From Allomuricauda sp. TMED12 (GTDB lineage: Bacteria > Bacteroidota > Bacteroidia > Flavobacteriales > Flavobacteriaceae), in NCBI GenBank assembly GCA_002167435.2, contig NHBR02000038.1, positions 62,001-126,000 of the forward strand: a stretch of 64,000 nucleotides of DNA, in the 5' to 3' direction. Made by a program: the position numbers and the translations under genes. This document shows, piece after piece, positions 17,709 to 27,464 of the stretch (position 1 is the first letter of the stretch; the number at the start of each line of letters is the position of its first letter). A model generated the notes under the pieces. That model saw nothing but the letters and a program-made list of their open reading frames with translations, had not been told where the DNA came from and did no database searches.

Positions 17709-18260
17709 ATGCGTATAAAAGTAAAAAATATGGTTTGCGACAGATGCAAAGCAGTTCTGAAACAAGAGTTTGAGAAGGCTGGTATCGAAGTGGTGCAAAT
17801 GGACTTGGGCGAAATTCAGTTTTCTGAAAATCTCCAAACACAAACGGAACGGATTCGGGAGGTTTTGGTCAAAAATGGTTTTGAGTTGATAGAGGATTTG
17901 AATAACAGCTATATTGCTGACATTAAAAAATACTTGATCAATGCCTTGAATGATGATTTGCACCAGAATCTCTCGAAATACCTTTCAGAAAAAATGAACA
18001 AAGATTATTCGTCGCTCAGTAAAATGTTCAGTGCCAAAGAAGGTCTGACCATTGAAAAATATTTCATCCTTTTAAAGGTTGAGAGGGTTAAGGAAGAAAT
18101 CCAAATGGAGACGAAAACATTTTCGGAGATCGCTTACGATTTGAACTATAAAAGTAGTAGCCATTTGGCCAAACAATTTAAATCGATAACCGGAATGTCG
18201 ATGAGCGACTATCGAAAAGTACAAGATTGGAATCGGAAGCCTTTGGATGAAATTGTATAA
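17709..18260 (+). CDS. AraC-type regulator with N-terminal HMA-like CxxC domain
   Basis: 183 residues. The first about 70 residues look like a heavy-metal-associated fold: KNMVCDRCKAVLKQEFEKAG with Cys10/Cys13 in a CxxC on the first loop, then predicted strands and the closing VLVKNGFELIED. Residues about 80-183 form an AraC/XylS DNA-binding domain (FSEIAYDLNYKSSSHLAKQF, then GMSMSDYRK). A metal-binding domain directly joined to an AraC DNA-binding domain suggests a cytosolic copper sensor-regulator for this cluster; this is inference from architecture and position. It lies 67 bp upstream of copA. Single-domain AraC proteins of this size recur near copper genes in Bacteroidota. Confidence 0.8.
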   Translation: MRIKVKNMVCDRCKAVLKQEFEKAGIEVVQMDLGEIQFSENLQTQTERIREVLVKNGFELIEDLNNSYIADIKKYLINALNDDLHQNLSKYLSEKMNKDYSSLSKMFSAKEGLTIEKYFILLKVERVKEEIQMETKTFSEIAYDLNYKSSSHLAKQFKSITGMSMSDYRKVQDWNRKPLDEIV

Positions 18261-18302
18261 AAGACATCCAGAATTGTAAAAGGCTTCCAACTGGTGTTCA
18301 GC

Positions 18303-18310
18303 TAGTTTTG
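18303..18310 (+). promoter_or_regulatory. Candidate internal promoter/operator upstream of copA
   Basis: TAGTTTTG fits TAnnTTTG, 17 nt before the copA ATG. A TTG lies 26 nt upstream (18274-18276), longer than ideal. An imperfect inverted repeat (AACTGG at 18289 with CTAGTT at 18302) overlaps the -7 element and could be a regulator site. Prediction only. Confidence 0.4.
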
Positions 18311-18327
18311 AATAAAAAACAAACAAG

Positions 18328-20826
18328 ATGAAACATACCTATCACATACACGGAATGAGCTGTAATGGCTGTAGAAATCATGTAGAGGAAACCCTATCCA
18401 AAGTGGAAGGAGTGAATGCGGTTGAGGTGAATTTGGAAAAAGCCGAGGCCGTGATCGAGATGGAGGAGCATATTCCGATCGAAAAATTCCAAGAAGCCAT
18501 GGAAAAGGATGGTGGTGGCTATAGCATTCATATGCCTGGACAGCATCATGAACCGAAAAAAGAAAAGAAACAAGCTTCAACCAATGGTACAGGAACCTTT
18601 TATTGCCCCATGCAATGTGAAGGTGACAAAACCTACGACAAGCCCGGTGATTGCCCTGTTTGTGGGATGGACTTAGTGGAGGAGCAAAATACATCTACCA
18701 GCTCCAAACAGCAATGGACCTGTCCCATGCATCCCGAAGTTGTGGAGGATGGTCCCGGTTCCTGTCCAAAATGTGGAATGGACCTTGTGCCCAAGGAACC
18801 CGAAGCCAGCGCAGAGGAAAAGACCTATAAAAAACTGCTCAAGAAATTTTGGTTGGCGGTAGCTTTTACGTTGCCCATCTTTTTGATTGCCATGAGCGAT
18901 ATGATTCCCAATAATCCGCTTCATGAAGTACTGGCTCCGAAATATTGGAATTGGGTGCAGTTTGCGTTATCGATCCCCGTGGTTTTTTATGCCACATGGA
19001 TGTTTTTTGAGAGAGCCTACCGAAGCATCAAAACATGGAATTTGAACATGTTTACCTTAATCGGGATTGGTGCAGGGGTAGCTTTTGTGTTCAGTGTACT
19101 TGGGCTGTTGTTCCCTGGGTTTTTCCCTGAACAGTTTAAAGGGGAAACAGGTGCGGTCCATGTTTATTTTGAAGCAGCAACCGTAATCCTCACCTTGGTG
19201 CTTTTAGGTCAATTGTTGGAGGCCAGGGCACATAGCAAAACCAATAATGCCGTAAAGGAATTATTGAAATTGGCACCGAACAAAGCCATAAAAGTTGTGG
19301 ATGGGGAAGAAGTAGAAGTAAGCATCGATGATATTGAACTTGGTGACATTTTACGTGTTAAACCCGGAGATAAAATTCCTGTGGATGGAGTCATTACCGA
19401 GGGAGAAACTTCCGTGGATGAATCCATGATCACAGGTGAACCCATTCCTGTTGAAAAAGGGGTAGAGGATAAAGTAAGCAGCGGGACCATTAATGGGAAT
19501 CAAACCTTTTTGATGAAGGCCGAGAAAGTAGGTAGCGATACCCTGCTATCACAAATCATTAAAATGGTGAATGATGCCAGTCGAAGCAGAGCACCCATTC
19601 AAAATTTAGCAGATAAAGTTTCGGCCTATTTTGTGCCGACCGTGGTCATTATTTCCATTTTGACCTTTGCTGTTTGGGCCATTTGGGGACCACAGCCCAC
19701 CTATGTTTACGCATTGATTAATGCCATTGCCGTTTTGATTATTGCTTGCCCATGTGCTTTAGGGCTTGCTACACCAATGTCCGTAATGGTGGGTGTGGGA
19801 AAAGGTGCCCAAAATGGCGTGCTCATCAAAAATGCCGAAGCCTTGGAAAAAATGGCCGATGTGGATACTTTGATCATTGATAAAACGGGAACCATAACTG
19901 AAGGTAAACCCACCTTTGACCATTTGGAGGTGTTTTCTGATGCCTATTCCGAAGAAGATTTACTTCAATATGTGGTTTCTGTAAATGCCAACAGTGAACA
20001 CCCTTTGGCCCAAGCGACCGTGAAATATGGCAAGGAGAAAGGCATCAAGATTCTAAAAACAGAATCTTTCAATGCAGTTACAGGTATGGGTGTTGAGGGT
20101 AAAATCAACGACTTGAAGATACATTTGGGGAACATCAAATTGATGGAAAAGGCGAATGTTGAAGTCTCGGATGGGATGAAGGAGAAGGTAAAAATGGCAC
20201 AAGAAAAAGGGAAAACCGTTTCCTATTTGGCCATTGATGGGAAATGCCAAGCTTTTGTGAGTATTGGAGATAAAATCAAGGAGACAAGTGGTAAAGCCAT
20301 CAAAGCGATTCAGGATAAGGGAATAGCGGTGATCATGCTCACGGGTGACAATACAACCACGGCTCAGGCGGTTGCCAATGAGTTAAACCTGAACGATTTT
20401 AAAGCAGAGACCCTTCCTGAGGATAAAATGAAAGAAGTGGAGCGCTTGCAAGGTGAGGGCAAGGTAGTGGCCATGGCGGGTGATGGCATCAACGATGCTC
20501 CAGCATTGGCGAAAAGTGACTTGGGTATTGCTATGGGTACCGGTACCGATGTTGCCATAGAAAGCGCCATGATCACTTTGGTGAAAGGTGATTTGCACGG
20601 CATTGTAAAAGCACGGAACCTCAGTGAGTCCGTTATGAAAAACATTAAACAAAACCTATTTTTTGCATTGATCTATAACACCATCGGGGTGCCAGTTGCA
20701 GCAGGTGTGCTCTATCCTTTCTTTGGGATTTTGCTTTCACCCATGATTGCTGCACTGGCCATGAGCTTTAGCTCTGTGTCCGTTATTGCCAATGCATTAA
20801 GATTACGAACTAAATCAATCGACTAA
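18328..20826 (+). CDS. copA: Copper-translocating P1B-type ATPase CopA
   Basis: 832 residues. Domains in order: an HMA domain (about 1-70, GMSCNGC), two heavy-metal-binding modules (CPMQCEG...CPVCGMDL about 91-117 and CPMHPEV...CPKCGMDL about 131-157), then the P-ATPase core. Core motifs: the transmembrane CPC at 474-476 ([13 protein letters not shown]), phosphorylation motif DKTGT with Asp518, SEHPLA (HP locus), TGDNTTTA and [10 protein letters not shown]. The CPC motif and the HMA/CPMH modules support Cu(I) export from cytosol to periplasm, where the RND system takes over. The doubled N-terminal module is common in Bacteroidota and related CopA proteins. Confidence 0.95.
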   Translation: MKHTYHIHGMSCNGCRNHVEETLSKVEGVNAVEVNLEKAEAVIEMEEHIPIEKFQEAMEKDGGGYSIHMPGQHHEPKKEKKQASTNGTGTFYCPMQCEGDKTYDKPGDCPVCGMDLVEEQNTSTSSKQQWTCPMHPEVVEDGPGSCPKCGMDLVPKEPEASAEEKTYKKLLKKFWLAVAFTLPIFLIAMSDMIPNNPLHEVLAPKYWNWVQFALSIPVVFYATWMFFERAYRSIKTWNLNMFTLIGIGAGVAFVFSVLGLLFPGFFPEQFKGETGAVHVYFEAATVILTLVLLGQLLEARAHSKTNNAVKELLKLAPNKAIKVVDGEEVEVSIDDIELGDILRVKPGDKIPVDGVITEGETSVDESMITGEPIPVEKGVEDKVSSGTINGNQTFLMKAEKVGSDTLLSQIIKMVNDASRSRAPIQNLADKVSAYFVPTVVIISILTFAVWAIWGPQPTYVYALINAIAVLIIACPCALGLATPMSVMVGVGKGAQNGVLIKNAEALEKMADVDTLIIDKTGTITEGKPTFDHLEVFSDAYSEEDLLQYVVSVNANSEHPLAQATVKYGKEKGIKILKTESFNAVTGMGVEGKINDLKIHLGNIKLMEKANVEVSDGMKEKVKMAQEKGKTVSYLAIDGKCQAFVSIGDKIKETSGKAIKAIQDKGIAVIMLTGDNTTTAQAVANELNLNDFKAETLPEDKMKEVERLQGEGKVVAMAGDGINDAPALAKSDLGIAMGTGTDVAIESAMITLVKGDLHGIVKARNLSESVMKNIKQNLFFALIYNTIGVPVAAGVLYPFFGILLSPMIAALAMSFSSVSVIANALRLRTKSID

Positions 20827-20832
20827 AACAAA

Positions 20833-21540
20833 ATGGTAAAACGAACAACAGCGGTTAAAATTAGAAAGGCCCACAGGTATTTGGGTATATTCTTGGGGAT
20901 TCAATTCATTATGTGGACAGCCAGCGGATTATATTTTAGCTGGACGGATATTGATGAGATCCACGGAGATCATTTTAGAAATATGGACTATGAACCCGCT
21001 GCTTTTGATGGGCTCATTGGGTTTTCAGAGGTTGATTTGCCCGCTAAAATCAGTTCGTTGAGCTTAAAGGAGATTGCAGGGAAACCCTATTATTGGATCA
21101 ACAATGAGTTTTTGGTGGATGCCAGAACAGGAGACCATAAAGAAGGGATTTCGGAAGAAGAAGCCTTGGCTGTTGCCGAGCGTGAAATGTCATCTGAATT
21201 AAAGGTGAAAGGAGTTGAGGTTATTGATGAAACGGATAAACATCACGAGTACCGTGAGCGAAAATTACCTGCTTATGTGATTAGCTACGATTCACCAGAA
21301 AATATTAAAGCCTACGTTTCAGTGGCTGATGGGTCGTTCCAAACCGTTAGGCATCGCGATTGGCGTTGGTTCGATTTTCTATGGATGACACATACTATGG
21401 ATTACGAAGGCAGGGATGATTTTAATACTACTGTGCTTAGAGCTTTCTCCCTTTTGGGGCTGATTACCGTGATGAGCGGATTTTTACTTTGGTTTACCTC
21501 GTCACCTACGATGAGGAATTTGGTTAAAAGAAAAAAATGA
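20833..21540 (+). CDS. PepSY-domain membrane protein
   Basis: A 235-residue protein with an N-terminal membrane helix (KAHRYLGIFLGIQFIMWTASGLYFS, an arginine/histidine-led PepSY-TM start; about residues 12-36), a periplasmic PepSY-like middle (EEEALAVAEREM, AYVSVADGSFQTV) and a C-terminal helix (AFSLLGLITVMSGFLLWF). PepSY membrane proteins occur in iron and copper gene clusters, some as reductases, but the catalytic function of this short form is unknown. It begins 6 bp after copA and ends 4 bp before the adaptor gene, so it is certainly part of this operon and presumably serves in copper handling. Confidence 0.8.
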   Translation: MVKRTTAVKIRKAHRYLGIFLGIQFIMWTASGLYFSWTDIDEIHGDHFRNMDYEPAAFDGLIGFSEVDLPAKISSLSLKEIAGKPYYWINNEFLVDARTGDHKEGISEEEALAVAEREMSSELKVKGVEVIDETDKHHEYRERKLPAYVISYDSPENIKAYVSVADGSFQTVRHRDWRWFDFLWMTHTMDYEGRDDFNTTVLRAFSLLGLITVMSGFLLWFTSSPTMRNLVKRKK

Positions 21541-21544
21541 TACG

Positions 21545-23281
21545 ATGAAAAAGGAAAACATCATTTATATCGGAATTGCCGTGGTGGTCGGTCTATTGGT
21601 TGGTTACCTCATATTTGGAAGCAATACGGAAACTACTTCAGTGGACGAACATGACCACAGTGCTGAAATAGCTTCGGGTGAAATGTGGACCTGTTCCATG
21701 CATCCACAGATCATGCAGCAAGAACCAGGCTCTTGTCCTATTTGTGGCATGGATTTGATTCCTGCGGATAATGGAGGAGAGGGATTGGCCGTTAACCAAA
21801 TTAAAATGACGGAGAATGCCATGGTCTTGGCAGGTGTGGAAACGGTGATGGTCGGTTCCGGAGTTGATGGGGAAGATCATGTGAAAATTTCGGGTAAAGT
21901 AGCCGTAAATCAAGAATCGGATGCGGTACAATCGGCCTATTTTGATGGAAGAATAGAAAGTATAAGTGTCAATTTTGAAGGTGAAGAAGTGCGTAAAGGT
22001 CAAAAGTTGGCCACAATTTATGCCCCAGCCTTAGTTTCGGCCCAGCAGGAATTATTGACGGCTGCCAATTTAAAGGAATCACAACCGCAACTGTACAAGG
22101 CAGTTCGTAACAAGTTAAAGCTATGGAAACTGTCAGACGCACAAATTGACCAAATCGAAAGCTCTGGAAAGGTATTGGAAAACTTTCCTGTGTATGCCAA
22201 TGTTAGTGGAGTGGTTTCCGAGATCATGGTGGAAGAAGGAGATTACATTAAGACAGGTTCACCTTTGGTGAAAGTGGCCAATTTAAATTCGGTATGGGCC
22301 ATTTTTGATGCTTATGAAAACCAATTGAGCTTATTTAAAGAAGGTCAAACATTGGATGTGAGTACCAATTCCTATCCGAATGAAACTTTTACGGCAAAAG
22401 TTTCCTTTGTAGCTCCCTTATTGAACAAACAAACGAGAACTTTAGAAGTTCGTGCTGAGCTTGACAACAAAAAAGGGATGTTGAAGCCGGGCATGTTCGT
22501 ACAAGCAGAGGTTGAGGTGGCAAATAAGCGAGATGGGAAAGTGTTGACCATACCCGAAAGTGCTGTGTTGTGGACAGGAACGCGTTCCTTGGTGTATGTG
22601 CAACCTAACCCAAATAGTTCCACTTTTGAAATGCGTGAAGTGGAGCTCGGAAATTTGATGAATGGCAGTTACGCTGTCAATTCAGGATTGCAATCGGGAG
22701 AAATGATCGTGGCCAAAGGAACATTTACGGTGGATGCTGCTGCTCAATTACAAGGCAAAAAATCCATGATGAATCAAGATGGAGAAGCCATGCAAATGGA
22801 TCACGAAGGACATTCCGAAATGGGCTCTACCATGAAAATGGAATTTTCCCAAGAAGCGGAAACAAAGTTCGGCGATCTTTTAAAAGTGTATCTGGATTTA
22901 AAGGATGCCTTGGTTGCTTCTGACCAAGAACAAACTCAAGCTTTGGCGAAGAATGGAGCGGGAATTGCTTCTGAACTAAGTGGGATGCAAATGGATGATA
23001 TGGGTAAAAGTCATATCACACAACTAGCGAATCAATTAAAAGAGATGGGTTCAAAAAGTGACTTGGAAGGTCAACGTGAAACATTTGTTTTGCTTTCCCA
23101 AAACATGATTCAAATTGGCCAACAAATGCAAGGGTTGGATGCAAAAATCTATGTGCAACACTGCCCCATGGCCAATAACGATAAGGGTGCCAACTGGCTC
23201 AGTATGGAGGAGGAAATCCGAAATCCTTATTATGGTGATGCTATGCTCACCTGTGGTAGTGTGGTGGGTGCTATTGATTGA
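21545..23281 (+). CDS. cusB: CusB-type periplasmic adaptor with DUF3347 domain
   Basis: 578 residues. After an N-terminal membrane segment (about 5-24) comes a heavy-metal-binding module (TCSMHPQIM...CPICGMDL, about 47-73), then the membrane-fusion-protein body: a lipoyl-like half (GRIESISVNFEGEEVRKGQ), helical hairpin, second lipoyl half (VSGVVSEIMVEEGDYI) and beta-barrel. From about 440 to the end it carries a DUF3347 domain with the HCPMA...WLS...NPYYG...MLTCG motif, which probably binds copper. It bridges the CusA pump and outer channel and delivers metal. Unusually for the textbook order, it is last in the cluster, about 6 kb after cusA. Confidence 0.92.
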   Translation: MKKENIIYIGIAVVVGLLVGYLIFGSNTETTSVDEHDHSAEIASGEMWTCSMHPQIMQQEPGSCPICGMDLIPADNGGEGLAVNQIKMTENAMVLAGVETVMVGSGVDGEDHVKISGKVAVNQESDAVQSAYFDGRIESISVNFEGEEVRKGQKLATIYAPALVSAQQELLTAANLKESQPQLYKAVRNKLKLWKLSDAQIDQIESSGKVLENFPVYANVSGVVSEIMVEEGDYIKTGSPLVKVANLNSVWAIFDAYENQLSLFKEGQTLDVSTNSYPNETFTAKVSFVAPLLNKQTRTLEVRAELDNKKGMLKPGMFVQAEVEVANKRDGKVLTIPESAVLWTGTRSLVYVQPNPNSSTFEMREVELGNLMNGSYAVNSGLQSGEMIVAKGTFTVDAAAQLQGKKSMMNQDGEAMQMDHEGHSEMGSTMKMEFSQEAETKFGDLLKVYLDLKDALVASDQEQTQALAKNGAGIASELSGMQMDDMGKSHITQLANQLKEMGSKSDLEGQRETFVLLSQNMIQIGQQMQGLDAKIYVQHCPMANNDKGANWLSMEEEIRNPYYGDAMLTCGSVVGAID

Positions 23282-23367
23282 TTTTTATTTTAGTTAATAT
23301 TTAGCCAATAAAAATCTACGGATTCAAATCTAAAATACATTTACATCAGTTTTTAATTTATTGACTG

Positions 23368-23463
23368 ATGAAAAAAGCAAAGTCAAACGGAAAGTCATCT
23401 CCTGCAAAAGCTGTTAAGCCTGTAGCAAAGAAGACTGCCCAAGCTACTGGTAAGAAGAAGTAA
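23368..23463 (+). CDS. Small basic Lys/Ala-rich protein (31 aa)
   Basis: An ATG at 23368 opens a 31-codon frame rich in Lys (12 of 31), Ala, Ser and Pro, ending GKKK. The composition resembles the tail of histone-H1-like bacterial proteins. It stands alone between the copper cluster and groEL, followed by a hairpin 50 bp on. It could be a genuine nucleic-acid-binding peptide or a remnant. No family can be assigned. Only the uninterrupted biased composition supports coding. Confidence 0.45.
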   Translation: MKKAKSNGKSSPAKAVKPVAKKTAQATGKKK

Positions 23464-23513
23464 CTTGTGGTTTTTGGTTCTCTCGGAGAGCCGTACAACT
23501 GAAAAGAAAAGAA

Positions 23514-23539
23514 AACGCCCCGATTTGCATCGGGGCGTT
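23514..23539 (-). terminator. Terminator of the groES-groEL operon
   Basis: A perfect 10-bp GC-rich stem with loop TTTGCA. On the minus strand it is followed by a T-rich tract, so it mainly ends the groEL transcript; it may also stop transcripts from the left. Confidence 0.88.
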
Positions 23540-23565
23540 CCTATTTAAATCCGAATAAGATGTTA

Positions 23566-25206
<1,641 letters not shown>

Positions 25207-25221
25207 CTAGTTGATTTTTAA

Positions 25222-25500
25222 TTATACAATTGCCAAAATATCGCTTTCGCGCATCATCAAATAGTCGGTGCCATCGAACTTAAGTTCGGTACCGGCATAT
25301 TTTCCATAAAGAACAGTATCACCCACTTTAACGGTTACTTTTTCGTCCTTGGTTCCTGGACCAACAGCTACAACAGTTCCCTTTTGTGGTTTTTCTTTTG
25401 CGTTGTCCGGGATGATGATGCCGGAGGCAGTTTTTGTCTCGGCCTGTAGAGGCTCGATCAAAACCCTGTCTGCCAATGGTTTGATATTTACTTTAGCCAT
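25222..25500 (-). CDS. groS: Co-chaperonin GroES
   Basis: 92 residues with the GroES pattern: [12 protein letters not shown], the mobile loop ([13 protein letters not shown]) and [10 protein letters not shown], then [19 protein letters not shown]. It forms the heptameric lid of GroEL. It is the first gene of the operon. No CIRCE-type inverted repeat and no TAnnTTTG element are seen upstream; a sigma-54-like element is present instead. Confidence 0.98.
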   Translation of the reverse strand: MAKVNIKPLADRVLIEPLQAETKTASGIIIPDNAKEKPQKGTVVAVGPGTKDEKVTVKVGDTVLYGKYAGTELKFDGTDYLMMRESDILAIV

Positions 25501-25546
25501 ATTTTAAATTTTAGGTGTTTGTTTTAAAAATTCTTGAATCTAAAGG

Positions 25547-25562
25547 ACAGAAATTGTGCCAA
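25547..25562 (-). promoter_or_regulatory. Sigma-54-like -24/-12 element upstream of groES
   Basis: The minus strand reads TTGGCACAATTTCTGT. The -24 half matches TTGGCAC fully; the -12 half has TG at the place of the usual TTGC, with the proper spacing (GG, 10 nt, G). It lies 47-62 nt upstream of groES. No standard promoter is seen in the gap, and a sigma-54 activator gene lies 2 kb away. Suggestive, unproven. Confidence 0.35.
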
Positions 25563-25590
25563 TGCTCAAAAACTGACATTCTGGAAAACA

Positions 25591-25624
25591 AAAATGCCAG
25601 CTTGTCATTCAAGCTGGCATTTTT
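25591..25624 (-). terminator. Terminator downstream of secG
   Basis: A 14-bp stem (AAAATGCCAGCTTG with its complement) and a 5-nt loop. On the minus strand a T run follows, so it ends the transcript coming from secG, just before the groES promoter region. Confidence 0.88.
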
Positions 25625-25643
25625 CTATACTTTGTCACTTTTA

Positions 25644-26006
25644 TTATCCAATAGTGTCTACTGGACTTGTAGTGTCGGCAGGCGGAAGTTGTTCAGGTAC
25701 TTCCTCTGGAATAGTTTCTGGTATTTCTGTATCGTCGCCTTGAAGTAATTTGGAATCTGCCTGGCTATAGTTTCCTTTTAAAGAAACGTTGGAAACCAAT
25801 ATCAAAACAATCAATAAGGTGGCAAGGGTCCAAGTACTTTTATCCAAAAAGTCCCCGGTCTTCTTTACACCGCCAACAACTTGGTTGCCGCTTCCTCCAA
25901 AGGATGAGGACAAACCACCTCCTTTTGGATTTTGGACCATAATGACCAAAACCAACAAAAGGCACACGATAATTATCAGTACCAAAAAAATTGAAAACGT
26001 GCTCAT
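25644..26006 (-). CDS. secG: Preprotein translocase subunit SecG
   Basis: A 120-residue protein with two membrane helices (about 4-22 and 55-72) around the conserved SecG loop: VMVQNPKGGGLSSSFGG. The C-terminal about 45 residues form an acidic, Pro-rich tail found in Bacteroidota SecG. It is a nonessential helper of the SecYEG channel in the inner membrane. Its start overlaps the end of the upstream TPR gene by 4 bp, indicating a shared transcript, and a strong terminator follows. Confidence 0.92.
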   Translation of the reverse strand: MSTFSIFLVLIIIVCLLLVLVIMVQNPKGGGLSSSFGGSGNQVVGGVKKTGDFLDKSTWTLATLLIVLILVSNVSLKGNYSQADSKLLQGDDTEIPETIPEEVPEQLPPADTTSPVDTIG

Positions 26007-26920
26007 TTCTTATCTTTTTCTTTCTGCAGCTTTTTCACCGCCTGAATTTGGTCTGCAAAGAAACCACTTTTTTCTGGATATTTCAAACTCAATATTTTAA
26101 ACGCCTGAATGGCCTTTTTATACTTTTTCTGCTCCAGATAAACCTTGGCCAAGGTCTCTGTCATCAACTCATTTTGGTTGATTTTGGTGGACTCTTTTAT
26201 GTTGACTTTGGGGTTGGATTCCTTTGGAACTATCTTGGGGTTGTTCTCAATAAACTTGTCCAAGAGTTCAAATTTCTTTTTACGTTCCAGTTCGTCCATC
26301 ACATTTTCTTCCTGGTAGTCCGCATTATTTGCTTGCTCCTCTGATGGTTCTTCAGAAGTGGATGTTAATTGAAGCCACTCGGTAAAGGAATGTTTTTCTT
26401 TTTTGGTGAACGGGATGGGTTTTCCCAAATTTAAATCGGTATCCAGTTCCTTTTTGGGTTCCTCAACTTTTTTAACTTGCTTTTCAGGCGCTCTGGATTC
26501 GAAAAGTTCAGGGTCCAGAATTTGTTCTGCATCGTTTAAATTCTGTGGTAGCGCAGGTTCGTTTGATTCTGAAAGCATACTTGCCGTATTCGGGTTGGGC
26601 TGAATTTCTTCCGAAACCGCTTCTTGGTCTTCAAGTTTAGAGCCCCTGCCAGCAATGGTATCTGCAATATTGTTTTGAATGAATTCTTTGGAAGTTATAT
26701 AATCGAAAAGCACATCCCTATCGGAAGTATGGGCAGCAGTTACCTTTAAGGCATTATTGTACTTATAACTGTCCAGGTTTTTGAGTCCCTTTAGATGCAG
26801 TGCACGAGCTGCCTGAAAATAAGGGTATTCCTCAATGATATCTTCTAACTCCCTTGTTTGTTTGGGAGATAAGATAGTATTCGAGTTTTGAAGAATATGT
26901 ATAAAATCTGAAACGTTCAT
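26003..26920 (-). CDS. TPR-like protein of unknown function
   Basis: 305 residues, no signal peptide or membrane segment. The N-terminal part (FIHILQNSNTILSPKQTRELEDI, then YPYFQAARALHLKGL) is a conserved Bacteroidota motif for a helical domain. A long low-complexity acidic linker (about 110-200) leads to a C-terminal TPR-like pair (AKVYLEQKKYKKAIQAFKIL then KYPEKSGFFADQI). Between lptE and secG, overlapping secG, it may act in envelope biogenesis or protein export; that is inference from position. A scaffold role is likely given the TPR. Confidence 0.7.
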   Translation of the reverse strand: MNVSDFIHILQNSNTILSPKQTRELEDIIEEYPYFQAARALHLKGLKNLDSYKYNNALKVTAAHTSDRDVLFDYITSKEFIQNNIADTIAGRGSKLEDQEAVSEEIQPNPNTASMLSESNEPALPQNLNDAEQILDPELFESRAPEKQVKKVEEPKKELDTDLNLGKPIPFTKKEKHSFTEWLQLTSTSEEPSEEQANNADYQEENVMDELERKKKFELLDKFIENNPKIVPKESNPKVNIKESTKINQNELMTETLAKVYLEQKKYKKAIQAFKILSLKYPEKSGFFADQIQAVKKLQKEKDKK

Positions 26921-26926
26921 AAAATA

Positions 26927-27448
26927 TTACCAATTTCCCAAGGACGCATTAAAAATGTCCTGGGTAAGTCGTTCAAAAATTTCTTCGTGGGCTGCGGCTT
27001 GTATGGATGGCAATGAAGCTGCTGCGTCAAAATCGTAAAAGAAAGAAAACCGTTTTTCAAAATCAACATCTTCCTTGGTGGTGTTGTAGAACCGAACATT
27101 TACGCTCATGGTCAGGCGATTTTGTGAGGTACGCTGGTCTGCCGTCGCGGTCATGGGAACAACCTTGTATTCTACAATTTCTCCTTCATATATCAAATCA
27201 CCATTGCTTCCAGTAAGGGATAAACTTGTAAGGTTATTTATCATATCCTGAAGCGCCAAGGTAAAATCCCGACCTAATCCGGGTACAATGGTGGAACCAG
27301 GGGTTTGGTCTGCATAATTCTGAAAAAAGTTTACTTGAAAACTCTGTGCGGTACCGATATCAGCACCGGAAAAATTATACGCGCCACAACTGGATAGAAA
27401 AAAAGTCAATCCCAGTAGTCCAATCTTTATCCCTTTTTTTATCATCAT
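26927..27448 (-). CDS. lptE: LPS-assembly lipoprotein LptE
   Basis: About 173 residues. The start is taken as the ATG at 27448 (MMIKKGIKIG); an in-frame TTG lies three codons upstream. A lipoprotein signal peptide ends in LSSC-GAYNFSGADIG, followed by the LptE family body (LVPGLGRDFTLALQDMI-type region, LIYEGEIVEYKVVPM, NRLTMSVNVRFYNT). LptE plugs the LptD barrel that inserts lipopolysaccharide into the outer leaflet. It starts 16 bp after the sigma-54 regulator stop and precedes the TPR gene by 6 bp. Confidence 0.88.
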   Translation of the reverse strand: MMIKKGIKIGLLGLTFFLSSCGAYNFSGADIGTAQSFQVNFFQNYADQTPGSTIVPGLGRDFTLALQDMINNLTSLSLTGSNGDLIYEGEIVEYKVVPMTATADQRTSQNRLTMSVNVRFYNTTKEDVDFEKRFSFFYDFDAAASLPSIQAAAHEEIFERLTQDIFNASLGNW

Positions 27449-27464
27449 TTTCTTCAAACTTTTA

